Shown: positions 47,674 through 58,914, counted from the first letter of the stretch. The stretch is DNA of 64,000 nucleotides from Paragyromitra xinjiangensis (GCA_038503065.1 JBCAMK010000001.1:2294001-2358000), one strand, 5' to 3'. Notes: generated from the letters alone by a model not told the origin. Made by a program: numbers and translations.

Positions 47674-49183
47674 GTATCACAATTCTCTCCCTTTTTTTCT
47701 CGCTACTTAAAAGGACAAACAAAGGCTATTCCGTGCGTTGGTTGGAAGTCTCTTTAGCGATCGACCTTGTTGGGGAGGGAGTAGGAAGAGAAATTGAGGC
47801 AACGGGGATTTTTTGCGGGGTCGAGGTGGGGCGCGATGTGGGATGTGTTGCAACGGTCAATACTCCAAGCGATGAGCATGTGCGACCGTTTGACTCACTT
47901 CATGTGAGGTCACTCGGAGAGGAAATGATATTTGATTGTGAGCTCCCTTATGGAGAGAATTCGTTTTTGTGTAGTAGAGGAACTGGTAAAATGTTTTACA
48001 GCCCGGTCTGGCGCACCATTGTTGAGGCAGGCAGTAGGCACTTTGGAAGGACCCCTTCAAGGGATTATCTACTTATTTGAGGTAGAAGCTGTCTACACAC
48101 TTGCACCTTCGTCACGGCAGCAGCCCCCCTTCAAAGAAAAAGCTTATCTAAAGCTGTCAGTGTAAAACAAAAGTATCATGTTCCACAAAATCCAACCCTA
48201 ACCCTATTAGCCAAGCCAAGCCAACACCTTCTTCTTTATAGAACAAGTTCCCAGTGTAGACCAAGCTTCGGGATACTTGCACTTAAACATGCCCAAAGGT
48301 TGTGCGTAGTTTGTGACCCATGCTATTCATTAGATGTAGTAGTACATAATCTTCGGGCTACGATAACGGATGTCTGTTGGGAATTTCTAGCAATGGAACA
48401 CATACCACTGTCTTGTGTAGTGAAACATGAGTACATGTGGATACATGTAACTCTTAGTCTCAACGAGCAGGGTATAAAGTGAGGAGGAGAAAGAAAAGAG
48501 AATGGAAAGAACGGCGAAGACCTTGTTTGTACTAGAATAGACTAAGAAAAGCCTATAGACCCACATAGGCACACTTGAGACTATATATACCTTATCTCCA
48601 ACACTTGGACATTTGTACCATATCCTAAATACATAGGTCGGTTTACCCAATAGATCAAACAAATATGAATATAAAAAATACCGGGTGTTGGAAAATAGAG
48701 AGATCGAGATCTTGATCGCTTGAGAGACAACTCTAGGACAGGCCCGAATATATAGGCCCCTTGCTTCCAGTCCGTGCTTTCTGGAACTTTCTACTTCGTT
48801 CTATAGTCTGGGTCTGAGCTTGTTTCCTAGAAGACTGTTTCGCACGGGATTAGGAAACCACTTCCAACACCAGATCTGTTACTTTAACCGAGTGATAGTA
48901 TATGATTATCTTCATCTGGGCGACCATAGAACCCCATGTCACTCACTCACGCACACCAATCCACCAATTCCAAAAACAGCCACTCAAGGCCTGGTTCACT
49001 AGTGGAAAGGGTATATACCCTTCTCAAGGCAGCAACTAACAACAAATAACCGTAGAAAAAGGTCCATACGCTGCCAATACAATAACCCTCACCACCCTCA
49101 CCCTCTGCCACACACAGCGCGACCTGCGCTCAAATATTCAAGAAAAGAAAGATTCCATTAACCCCTAGTACCCTCATTTCATC
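47674..49183. other. Intergenic region upstream of ValRS
   Basis: About 1.5 kb. A 143-codon plus-strand frame at 47649-48080 overlaps the ValRS start and matches nothing. TACATGTA lies at 48442-48449. No gene supported. Confidence 0.5.
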
Positions 49184-50687
49184 TTAGCCAAACATATCTT
49201 CTGCCCTATTCCTCCTCTGTCCCCTCCGCCTTCTACCTCCACCGTCAGACTGATCCATCACTAGCCCCTCTCCTTTTACAGCTCTTAATTTCTCCGCAAA
49301 AAGATCATCTCCACCTACACCACTCCCTCCTCGTCCTTTAATCTTGAAACCAACGCTCTCTCTCTCCGCACCGCTATCGTCTGCTGAGGACCGATCAAGA
49401 TTGATTCGATCCTCAAGAGATCGCGCCGGCAGCTTTATCCTGTCTGCCAGCGCTGGCCGCCGGCTACCCCCACGCGGAACGGCCAGTTTCTCCGGGAATA
49501 GCTCTACAGGTCTCTCCGGTGATATAGAACGGTCTAATCTGAACCGCGGTCCGCCGCTGCTAGCGGCGGGCTTCGTGGGAAACAGCTCAATGGGTTCGTT
49601 TTTCAGTCTACCTGACTCATATTCGTCTTCTCTCCTTGATATGCCGCGGTTTGGTCCCGTGCGATCTGGGAACAGTTCAACTGGTTCTCGCCGGCGTTCA
49701 GGCGCGGGATATGCTTCCATTGGTTCCCGGCTTCGGCGCTCAGGGAACAATTCAATGGGAGAACGTTGTCGCCGGGCTCGTTCTCGCCCGGGGGAGTAGG
49801 AGCGATCGCGGGAGCTAGAACCGGAGCGCCGACTGCGTGGGGCGTCATCATAGAAGTTGTCGCTGTAGACATCAGCGGAGCTGCCACCGCGACGTCGGTC
49901 GTGTTCCCGGGAATCGTAATATCGGCGCTCATATTCACGAGTATCGCCGTCAGCACTATCGGCATAGCGGCGCCGTTCAGGGCGACGTCTCCTATCCGAA
50001 TATTAGTATAAGATGTATTTTGAAGGAAGTTGTGGGAACGAACTGTCGTTCAAGCTGCTCTAGACGATCCTCCTCCGGGTGGAAAAGGTAGTATCGACTT
50101 CTATCTCTCGCACCTTTCACTTTTCGGTCGTTTTGCGTCGCAATACGGACTTCAAGGTGAGAATCTGGGTGTGTGGACGCCGACTTCGCGGGACGTAGAG
50201 CAAGCAGCGGCAGCTCTTGTGTAACTTTCTGAAGAGCGTTCAAGGCACTAATAGCATTCTCGGGAGAGTTGTAGACCAGGTTGCCTGAAGCACCCCATCA
50301 CAACCGTCAGCATGGCCGCCTCAAAACACGACCGAGAAAGGTGAACGGGGACGGACAAGAGGAGTCATCAATCCACTCGACTTTGACTATCTCAACCTCG
50401 GTAAAGTGTTCAGCCACAAAAGCCTTGACATTGCCGGTACTCATAGAATCGACACCACGGAGATAGATCTTTTCTGGAGCGAGCTGGTCTGCATCCCCCA
50501 GGGTGTTTGTGGCTTCAATCTCCATCATCTGTTCTCCAACTCCATTCCCGTTTGTGGTGGTATGGATGGGGCCTTGTGGTTCGTCATCGTAGTCCATGAG
50601 GATGTCATCGTCGTCGTAGCTGATCTGGACGCTGGGCTGAACCATTGTCTGTGGAGGCGGGGCCGTAGCGAATGGGTTTGCTGCCAT
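49184..50687 (-). CDS. NCBP3-like (DUF2414) nuclear cap-binding / mRNA-export protein
   Basis: NCBP3 binds the mRNA cap with NCBP1 in animals; fungal relatives share its RRM-like DUF2414 domain. Exons 50687-50357, 50284-50044 and 49991-49184 give 459 aa. Residues about 70-150 carry the domain: EKIYLRGVDSMSTGNVKAF, then VKVEWIDDSS/CNLVYNSPE rebuilt across intron 1, then SALNAL. The ATQNDRKVKGARDRSRYYLF segment follows. The C-terminal half is Arg/Ser/Glu-rich and disordered, with repeated motifs PIELFPERR, PVELFPDRT, PIELFPTKP and PVELFPEKL, a variant PMEAYPAPE, and ending DDLFAEKL, GRRRRGQRRNRAEDMFG. It is probably a nuclear RNA-binding protein. Intron 2 (52 nt) uses a weaker GTTCGT donor. Confidence 0.85.
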
Positions 50688-51309
50688 GAATGGTGATGAG
50701 GGGTGAGTGATGGTGATGGAGAGGAGGAGGAAGAGAAAGGAAGGAGAAAAAAAGCTATGGGGGGGTTATATAGGGGATCTAAGTATGTAATTCCGGGGTC
50801 GGCTGGACAGCCGAACGGAAGGAGGGGGACTGTTTTAGGTTGTTTAGGGTGGTGTCAGTTGGATTGAATTGGAGCCGCTTGGGCTTTCTGGAGCTGCGGT
50901 TGTCGTCGTGTCGTGTCTCTGGCTGGATGACGCGCATAGAAAGGCCCTGACTTGGTCTTGGCCCTGTGCTTCTAGAGCAATTCTCTCTTGGCAGCTGGGA
51001 AGAACTTGAGGCAATCAATCTAGGTAGAAAAGAAGGCGAAAGACACAATTTATTCATACAAGGCTGTCTTCATATCTAAGCCCTGAAATCTCTTATCGGA
51101 GACTTACTCAGATGTCTATCCGTTGGATTGAATTCATTCCGTCAATTCCGTCAACGCCCCAATTTTAAGCCTCATAACTTAAAACGTAATTTCGTCATAC
51201 ATCACCTGCAGCTGTGCGTATGTCGATAACCTCCGCAGCAGAACCCCCAACAATAACACCACCCCCACTATAATTCCTACTGCTATTAGTACCACTAGCA
51301 ACTACCGAA
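50688..51309. other. Divergent promoter region
   Basis: The NCBP3-like gene (minus) and the LisH/WD40 gene (plus) start 622 bp apart and probably share this region. No other feature recognised. Confidence 0.5.
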
Positions 51310-52683
51310 ATGCCTGCTCCTGATTCTCCAACGCTGCTCGTCGCCCGCTTCCTAAAATCCAACGGTTACGACAAGGTCTCTACTAATTAGTCAAACACAA
51401 ACTCAACACCTACTAACACAACAATAGACCCTCTCTGCGTTCCTCGAAGAAACAAACCTCGACGCATCTACTATAGACCCCGTTGATCCCACTACAGCCC
51501 TCACCATCGAAAAAGTCCTCGATGAAAAACGACTCTTTGACCTCTCCCTCCAGCTCGAAAAAGTAGACATAATCGAAGGCGAAGATGATTTCACTCTCCC
51601 ATGTATGTAATCCCCCTCTCCAAACCCCTCCAAACCTAACCCAAACAACCTACAGACCCGTCCACCGCGCTCGACATCACCCCTCACGACGCCCCCCCAT
51701 CCAACGTCCTCTTCGTCTCAATCTCCGACTTTTCAGCCCCCTTCAACCAATCCCTCCTTATAGCCACCACTGCAGACCGTGCCCTCCGCCTCTACACCCT
51801 CGATGGCGCCCTCCTTCACACCCACACCCATCTCCACGACTCCGCAATCCTCTCAGTCGCCGTCCTCCACAACAAATGGCTAATCACAACCTCCATGTCA
51901 GGACACCTCGTCATCTCCTGCGCGTCCACCGGCGAAATCACCACAACGCTCAAACCCCACGACAAATACGCCATTAAAGCCGTTCTCCACAACGACACCC
52001 ACCTCGCCACAGCCGCCTACGACAAGACCATAAACGTCTACACCATCAACCCCACCACCCCACCAACCCTCACCCCCCTCGGAAACCTCACCCTTCCTAC
52101 TCCCCCCGAAGCACTAACCTTCGTCACCCTCCCTTCTGGGCCAGCCCTCGTCTTCTCACGCCGGGACTCGACCCATCTCCACTATCATCATCTCCTCCCT
52201 GATCTCCCATTCCATAGCACAAGGAATCTTGCACCCCATGCGAATTCGTGGGTTAGCTTCCATGCGATGTGGTTGAGCGTATCCCCGCGGAATCCAGCAC
52301 TACTGGCTGTTGCTACAAGTAGTGTTCCGTATATGAAGTTTCTGCTCGTCCCGGTTGATTCGGATACTGTAGTGAAGGAGGTGTTTACGGGGGCGCCGCA
52401 GAGTGCGTATAGTACTGCTGTGTTGGCGTGGAGGCCCCAGGGAAGTGGAGTATGGGTTAACGCTGATGATGGTATTGTAAGGGGGATTGATGTTAAGAGT
52501 GGGAGTGTGAAGGCTAGTTTGAAGGTCTGTGAGAGAGGGGAGAAGGTTAGGACTTTGTGGGCGGGTGAAGTGGATGGGAAGGAATTGTTGGTAACCGGGG
52601 GTTTTGATAAAGGGTTAAAATTGTGGACTGTGGTGGGGGAGGGGAACGAAAATCAGATTAGTGTTTCGGAGGGGGAAGCATAA
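51310..52683 (+). CDS. LisH and WD40-like repeat protein
   Basis: Exons 51310-51375, 51428-51602 and 51656-52683 encode 422 aa; introns are 52 and 53 nt with phases 0 and 1. The N-terminus LLVARFLKSNGYDK/TLSAFLEE is a LisH-type dimerisation helix pair, split by intron 1. The rest has beta-propeller strands of WD40 type: LLIATTADRALRLYTLDGAL, HDSAILSVAVLHNKWLITTS, IKAVLHNDTHLATAAYDKTI, VWVNADDGIVRGIDVKSGSV and LLVTGGFDKGLKLWTVVGEG. Family members act as scaffolds; the specific role is not evident. Codon use shifts within exon 3, from C-rich wobble positions before about 52200 to G/T-rich after, with no break in frame. The first Met is the only one that includes the LisH helix. Confidence 0.8.
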
Positions 52684-52938
52684 ACTAGGTCAGTGATTTG
52701 CGTGGCGATTTATATGTTCTATGAACTGGATGTTCGAAATCAATGGTCTATGTAGACTACTGTTAGCAAAAGACTGAAGTAGCACTCCCGATCATTCCCA
52801 TCATAAGCTGGGCGAGCACTTGAAGGCCCCTACACTCACCAAAACATCCAATCCCAATCCCTCTCCCTCCCATTACAAAAAGAAATGCGACAAACCCGGA
52901 TTGAACGGGTGACCTTCAGATGACACCCCGGATAAAGA

Positions 52939-52969
<31 letters not shown>

Positions 52970-54456
52970 TATCGCGTCGCATGTGCTTTCATCCGAACTT
53001 TTGGGGCTTAAAAATAGTGTTGTGTGGTGCAGAACACTAGGGCTAGGGTCTGTCTTGGCATAAGACGGGTATTTCCTTTAGCTTTCAGGGCTATAGGTAT
53101 GTAAGGTGATCTAGGGCATTTTTCCGGCTCTCTTATGGGGTGGTTATTGGGTTTTCGTGGGTTGCCCCCTAATGCATTGTACTATGGCGTACACGCTGGG
53201 AGGTCAATGATCGAATTAGTAGAAAGATTAAAAACTTGAGTGATTAGAGTACTATTCTATTAGGCAGTTTTTTTCTTTCAGGCACTTTTTTATTGGCCCC
53301 AGGTTCAAAAATATCACATGCACCCCCACACGTCACTAATTCACCACTTCCTAGGCCCTCTGGCGCCGTTAACGACAGCTAGAATCCAATAACTGTCACT
53401 GTTATACTCTTCCCTATCTTGAGTTTTCTGTGGCAGCAATACTATCTCTACTATCTGCCATAGACAGTTTCCACGTGTTCCATTATGAGACGAAAGTGGG
53501 GGAGAAGATACTACAGGTCTTACAGTATTTACTAGTGGGTGAACTTCATAGGGCAGATAACCGTCCAACCTCTATATCCTGACCTCTAGTGTAAGATACA
53601 TATAGGGTAAAGCATTGACCATACAAAAAATCTTCACATGATAGGCTTCTTGGCGTTAGAGTGTTCATCCCAGTATACAGAAACCCTAGCCCTTGAACTA
53701 AGGGCGGCCAAATCCCAGGGTTGAGACCTGTGCTTGGCACGATATGGAAATGGCTTAAATATCGCGCTCCCCCGACGCGACAACAATAAACAACGATGAT
53801 TCAACAGATACTGTGAGTTCAGAGCTCTAGGAGCAAATACAGTGAATATCTTACTGCCGGTTCAAAACATATCTAGATGTACATACGCGAGAAAGAACAT
53901 GATTTATCCCACACCTCCCGGTCGTTTTTTTACCCATTTTTTTCAATACCCCAGTCTCCTATATCCCCTTACCAACACTCTGGTGCAAAGCCTGATTTAT
54001 TTTCGTGGTTTGTTCCTATTTTGGTGTAAGGCAGATTGAAGAGACACTCTACTCACCGCGGCGTCCTGACTATGTGGACGTAGTGGTCCATTTACTGTGG
54101 TCTACACCTTTTTTCACCTTTTCTCTCTTTTTGTAGTTTACAGCCCTCGTTTTGATAAATAAATATACTTCTGCGAATCTTTTCGTTTTGTCCTCGTGAT
54201 GGTCCTCAATAGCGTGTTTTCGTGAGACTTTAGCTCGACTCCACCTCAGACCTGAATATCGTACCAATATCACTAACCACGACTTAGACCAGCTCCCCAG
54301 CATTGGGAAATCAATATCGTTACTCGCTATCAATTCAGTGTCGTTACCGAGTCGGCCGGTCCGTCATTTACATTATCCCTACTCTTCAGTACCTTTAACG
54401 ACCAAGCAATCCGGTTACATAAAATCACATAGCATCCCGCTCCTCCAGGAGGGAGA
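52684..54456. other. Intergenic region containing tRNA-Phe
   Basis: Apart from the tRNA gene, about 1.5 kb of AT-rich DNA without a supported gene. Short frames at 53341-53740 and 54070-54333 match nothing. Confidence 0.5.
52886..52975 (-). tRNA. tRNA-Phe (GAA) with 17-nt intron
   Basis: Acceptor GCGATAA pairs with TTGTCGC (one G-U pair) before discriminator A. The D arm GCTCAGTTGGGAGAGC contains the A box. Anticodon stem CAGA/TCTG encloses loop CTGAAGA with anticodon GAA. The T arm ACCCGTTCAATCCGGGT contains the B box. An intron of 17 nt (52938-52922) follows position 37, the standard place. The encoded molecule is 73 nt after splicing, before CCA addition. The 5' end was set at 52975 rather than a few bases upstream because only this start pairs fully. 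Confidence 0.93.
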
Positions 54457-56880
54457 ATGCTCAGTCATACCCGGAGCAGGTCCGATTCACGTCCCCGCCC
54501 TATACATGTCCCCGGCAGGAATACGAAGGTTCGTTCCCTGATCGACTTTTATAACCAGAAAGCTCTGCAGAAATCGGTAGTGGTCACATCGAAGCCAATT
54601 CATGACCGTCATAGGATCCCTAGTGATAAGGTTCGGTCATTGGTGCAGAATTTCTCGAGGGCTGCGTCTGCTGCTTCTGGAAGTGGTGTCAGTAGTAGAA
54701 GTGGTGGGAGAATGCTCAAGGATGGTGCAACTTCGCCTGTTGCTTTTAGGAATGGAGGGAAGGTGATTAAAGATGGTACAGGTTCACCTGTTGCTTCCAG
54801 GAATGTGGTTATCTCTCCTGTTGCTCTGAAGGGCCAGGTAGAGTTATCTGTTATAAAAATCGAGATCGATCAGGTGCCACAGAAGACGAGATACCATCCC
54901 CGGAGGACTAGTGGTGGGCTTCGTACTGCCAAAAACTGGAAGCCAGCCCGGCCTCAGGGACTAGAGAAGCCAATAATGACATCCGAGGCAGATGACCCTG
55001 TGGCAAGAAAGTCTACAAGGAGGAAAAAGACCTCTAGGCGGGCTTCCGTGAAGAATATTGTTGACTTCTCAGAAGAGTCTATGTCACCAAAACTAATTCA
55101 ACCACTCACAGCTCCGATACTAAAAGCTCTGGAAAGCGAGATCACCAGGTCTTCCTCGTTAGAAATGGAGATTTCCACAACCCCAGGCGATATTATCAGT
55201 GATAGCGAGTCAGCGTCTCCACAGACTTCTGAGTCATCATCGAAGAAGTTCAGAGAACAGAATAAAGCAAGAATTGAAATTAAAGCTACCGAGATAGAAG
55301 ATCAAATTATTGACACGCAACCCGAAATCAGTGATACTCTGGGCAAACCCACTAACCCTGAGCAGGAAACGATGGTACCGCAGGCCTCATCAACAATTTC
55401 AAAGCGTTCTGGCTCTTGGAAAGGAGCATTGAAGACTGTAAGAGACTCTTTCAGGAAGAAGTCTACAACGACAGAGTCTTCCCTTTCGGCAAAACTATCC
55501 GATGAGTCGATCCTCCCTTCCAAACCACAGGTTATCAACTCTCTAGTTAACAACCTAACTCCTGATTCACCGGTTACAAGCTATCTGACCACGCCGGACT
55601 CTTTCAAGGCTTCTACCCAAAACCCGATCTCAAATGTACAGGCTCAGGTCCAGAAACTTCAGATGCTTGAGACCGTAGATTCAGAGCCAGAAAACGAGAA
55701 TACTCTGCCAAGTGACACAGATGCACGGAAAAGCCTGAGTAAATTGGATGCCGACAAAGTGCTCCAGGAAGTCTCTGGTCCTTCCCTTTCTCAATTCGTT
55801 GAGGATCCTAATACTATTTCTGGGATGGGTGAGATGGCTTCGTGGGACAGTACTGTTTCTAGGCAGAAAAAGCGCACACGAACTTACAAGACAGCTCCAA
55901 TACAAAGAAAAGGGGAACGTAGGCCAGTAGCAGGTGTATTTAGGTCACCTGTACGAAGACGAGAAAGCCCCTTGAAGCCGGTCTCGCCGTTGAGGGTTGT
56001 TAAAGAGAAGACACCAACCATCCAAGAAACTGGTGAGCCCGCTACAGCTATTGGCCTAGCAAAAAGCGAGCCTGGTGTACTTCTTAACTGTCCCTCAATG
56101 GACACGCTTACTTCCTTCGAGGAGTTGTCATTGCCAAACTCATTAGGATCCCCAGACGAAGCGCAGAAAGAAAAGGCTCAGATCAGTAAACGGCTAGCTA
56201 CAGTTGTGTCGACGTTCGAATCTTTAAGTGATCTCGCCACTCCTCCTCCTGCTAGACCTCTCCAAGAAGTAAGGTCGCCAACCTTGATGCGAGAGATGGC
56301 ATTTCCCTCACTCCGTCTACGAGCATATTCAGGAGATGCATCAATGGAAAAGAAATACTCCTCAGAGGACACACTTGAAGTAGTGAAGCCAGTATCCAAA
56401 CATCAAGAAGGCATCGAACGCAACTCCATACCAAAGAAAAGGATTTTCGGCGATGCAGACTGGAGAACAGACCGAAATGTCAGCGGCAACAAGAACACTA
56501 ACGAAGCCAACCAAAAATTACAAGAACTCGATGAAGGTAGTCTTTCTTCATACGATAGCCAAAGGTCAAGTTCAATTTCTGGAGAATCTGAACCCGACTT
56601 CACGGCGCTGCCGTGGCAAAACTACATTCCTATTCAGGGGACTAGTGACTCGGGTGATGAATATGGAGGTATGATAGAGGCGGAAGTACCGTTCTTAAAG
56701 TATATCATTAATCCCCCGCCCCCTGCAGGAACACCTCCAGCGATCTATCCGACCTATCAGAAAAACAGAGAGCCTGTGTCACGACCCTTTAACGGGGGAA
56801 CCTCTGTTATCGAGGTAGGAGCGGATGGGCAGGATGAGATGGTCACTAGAGGAAGAAGAAGAACAAGAATTGGCTCGTAA
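54457..56880 (+). CDS. Large disordered protein of unknown function, 807 aa
   Basis: Single uninterrupted frame of 808 codons, far longer than chance allows, with no recognised domain. It is rich in Ser, Pro, Glu, Lys and Arg and is probably mostly disordered. Features: a basic N-terminus with KVRSLIDFYNQKALQKS and DKVRSLVQNFSRAASAAS, two related KVRSL segments; a short internal repeat KDGATSPVAFRNGG, KDGTGSPVASRN, ISPVALKG at about residues 88-125; basic patches RKSTRRKKTSRRAS and SRQKKRTRTYK that could be nuclear localisation signals; RSPVRRRESPLKPVSPLR, a string of SP sites suited to proline-directed kinases; and a C-terminus with PEFTALPW-like acidic residues and FLKYIINPPPPAGTPP. No function is assigned. 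The start is the first Met in the frame. Confidence 0.8.
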   Translation: MLSHTRSRSDSRPRPIHVPGRNTKVRSLIDFYNQKALQKSVVVTSKPIHDRHRIPSDKVRSLVQNFSRAASAASGSGVSSRSGGRMLKDGATSPVAFRNGGKVIKDGTGSPVASRNVVISPVALKGQVELSVIKIEIDQVPQKTRYHPRRTSGGLRTAKNWKPARPQGLEKPIMTSEADDPVARKSTRRKKTSRRASVKNIVDFSEESMSPKLIQPLTAPILKALESEITRSSSLEMEISTTPGDIISDSESASPQTSESSSKKFREQNKARIEIKATEIEDQIIDTQPEISDTLGKPTNPEQETMVPQASSTISKRSGSWKGALKTVRDSFRKKSTTTESSLSAKLSDESILPSKPQVINSLVNNLTPDSPVTSYLTTPDSFKASTQNPISNVQAQVQKLQMLETVDSEPENENTLPSDTDARKSLSKLDADKVLQEVSGPSLSQFVEDPNTISGMGEMASWDSTVSRQKKRTRTYKTAPIQRKGERRPVAGVFRSPVRRRESPLKPVSPLRVVKEKTPTIQETGEPATAIGLAKSEPGVLLNCPSMDTLTSFEELSLPNSLGSPDEAQKEKAQISKRLATVVSTFESLSDLATPPPARPLQEVRSPTLMREMAFPSLRLRAYSGDASMEKKYSSEDTLEVVKPVSKHQEGIERNSIPKKRIFGDADWRTDRNVSGNKNTNEANQKLQELDEGSLSSYDSQRSSSISGESEPDFTALPWQNYIPIQGTSDSGDEYGGMIEAEVPFLKYIINPPPPAGTPPAIYPTYQKNREPVSRPFNGGTSVIEVGADGQDEMVTRGRRRTRIGS

Positions 56881-57812
56881 AACAGAGGATCAACAGGAAA
56901 CAGGAAGAGGAGGAGCTGATAATGGTTTTCCCATTAATTTGTGTTTGCGCGAGCCTAGATCGATTAAAGTGAGAATTCACGTACTGTTATTGTTAACTTT
57001 ATTGGTGCTTCCCGCCCAAGAAGCAAATGAAAATGCAAGTGTGTAAGTAAAAAATTTGATAAAATCAGCCGTTTGATTATGTCGACACCATCATCCGTGA
57101 AGGGCAGACGTGGATATAGTAGAGAAGTAATAAAAGAAACTGAATTTGGGTACTGATCGAGACTCATCTAGCATCTAGCATCTAGTTCGAGCTTAAAGTA
57201 GAAACTGAGATGTTTTCTCTGGGCTATCTCCATTGGAACTTGTTGCTGCTAGTTCCCCATCCGGGGACTATCATCTAATTCCTTGATCGAAGCACACCGC
57301 CGTAAAACTTCTCCGAAAAGCCCACAACACCTAGCCCCGAAGAACATGTCACTAGATATGCTTAAAACATCAATATATGCCCATAGTTATCTTGTCAGTT
57401 TCTCTTGTTTCACTAGTTGACAATTACAACCATCAATTATCACTCATAAAAGTCAGGTCCAAAAACTGCTTACAGACGAGGGGCATCTATGCCTCATAAC
57501 CTTTCAAGGGTCTCAGTTTTATCCTAGATAATATTACGTACTAGTAGCTATAGAAGTTTCAAGGAACGCACACGTTCTTAGCGGCAATTCTTCATATCAA
57601 AAGTCACCACTCCCGAAGAAGAACGCACTTACAGTGAAATACCTCAGATGGTACTCTAGAAAACAAATTATCTATGGATAAGAACCTCAGTTTATAAATA
57701 CCTAGACCAACTCTAGTCCATAAGCCAACACCAGGCAATATCCAATTACGTTCAATTAATCCAATCCACCAAAAACCCACCAGAACCCTTACAACACGAA
57801 AATCCTAGGAAA
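56881..57812. other. Intergenic region
   Basis: About 0.9 kb between the disordered-protein gene and the SET pseudogene. It includes a tandem CATCTAG repeat at about 57165-57185. No gene seen. Confidence 0.5.
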
Positions 57813-58225
57813 ACGCTCTACGAAATTAGAACCAGCTACCTCAAAGGACGAAGTGTATTTGCAACCTGGAACCTACCCAGCGGCACTATCATAAACGAAA
57901 CCCCATCCTCCGAACTTCCGGCACGCTCGATTCGGCGTCTCTACAGAAATTCCACGCACTATACAACTGTCAGACTACATCGTTCAAAATAAGGTTGACA
58001 GCCAAAGGGATTTGGTACACGAATAGATCCAGTGCCGACCCAGATTACGATGCATTGTTTGAAGATGCATGTAAAATCAACCATAGCTGTAATCTGAACG
58101 CGATGCAGTTCTGGGAGAGCTGGGTACACTGTACGGCTGGTACTGCGGTGTGTGATATAAAGTGCGGAGAAGAGATCTCGCATCCTTATCTTTGGTTTGA
58201 GGAGCGGCGGGGATGTGCAATATGA
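57813..58225 (+). pseudogene. SET-domain pseudogene, degraded paralogue of the gene at 58915
   Basis: Aligns to the intact neighbour from its first codon. The start ATG is replaced by ACG (57813-57815), followed by LYEIRTSYLKGRSVFAT and LPSGTIINETPSS, matching LYEIKPSNLHGLGVFAT and IPRNTIIISEPP. The frame then shifts by 1 or 2; the second half reads KGIWYTNRSSADPDYDALFE, KINHSCNLNAMQFW and DIKCGEEISHPYLWFEE, matching the intact NHSC and CGEEILHPY motifs, and stops before the post-SET cysteines. Lost start, frameshift and truncation make it non-functional as a full enzyme. Tandem duplication followed by decay of the upstream copy is the simplest history. Confidence 0.8.
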
Positions 58226-58914
58226 TGCGGCGATTACGGAACTGGGGTTTCGTTAGTCGTCGAGAATTTGGGTAGTCTATTTCGCTCCTAGGTTACTAGA
58301 TTTATAATGCTAGGCTAGGCTCGTCCCTATCCCCTACTGCCTATGGCTGCTACGATACACACTAAACTGCAACCCTTTACTAGTCATATGCGTGATCACT
58401 CAAGTGACAATCAAAATAGCACAATTGCTAGCAACGCGGAAACCACATCTCATTATCGACAATAAAATCATTCCCCTCACTAGGTTGAACGGTGATGGAA
58501 AAACATATCGCTCAAAAGGTTTCAGAAGGAGCACACGTACGTGCGAGATGTGCTCCATTTACGATATTTCCTCATTCCATGTCAGAGTTCTTTCTTTCCC
58601 ATGCATTTCTTCTTTCCCTAGCATTCAAATAAACTTTTCCACGATGTAAACTATGAACAAAGCAATTCTCTAACAGTTTGGTGCGTGTATGATTTATCTA
58701 TCTAACAGTTTGGTAAAGCAGTTTCACAAACCAGCTAAACCGAATATGGCACCCTCTGAAACATGAGAATACCAACAATGGATATACACCGTGCATAAAT
58801 ATCAGACAACTCAGCAATAGTAACCAGCAATGAAAACTACGATAAATCAATTTTGAGCATAAAACACCCACAGCTAATACGGTACTCGCCAGTAAACCCC
58901 CAAACCCCACAACC
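58226..58914. other. Intergenic region between SET copies
   Basis: Holds a tiny retroposed fragment at 58683-58701 and a CCCCTACTGC-type sequence at 58321-58356 that resembles 29930-29960. No gene seen. Confidence 0.5.
58683..58701 (+). mobile_element. Extremely truncated retroposed fragment, about 19 bp, with 13-14 bp target duplication
   Basis: GCGTGTATGATTTATCTAT matches the 3' end of the 33762 copy. It is bounded by direct repeats CTAACAGTTTGGT at 58670-58682 and 58702-58714. Without the other copies it would pass unnoticed. Confidence 0.7.

Noticed and set aside
47649..48080. 143-codon plus-strand frame
   Set aside because: Overlaps the ValRS start region in antisense and matches nothing.
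48192..48212. CCCTAACCCT, telomere-like
   Set aside because: Fewer than two full TTAGGG units inside unique sequence; not a telomere.
49344..49799. 151-codon plus-strand Ser/Arg-rich frame
   Set aside because: Antisense to the Arg-rich tail of the NCBP3-like gene.
52886..52981. tRNA 5' end at the upstream GCGACGC
   Set aside because: That start leaves an over-long acceptor-D linker and a mismatched stem; GCGATAA pairs fully with TTGTCGC.
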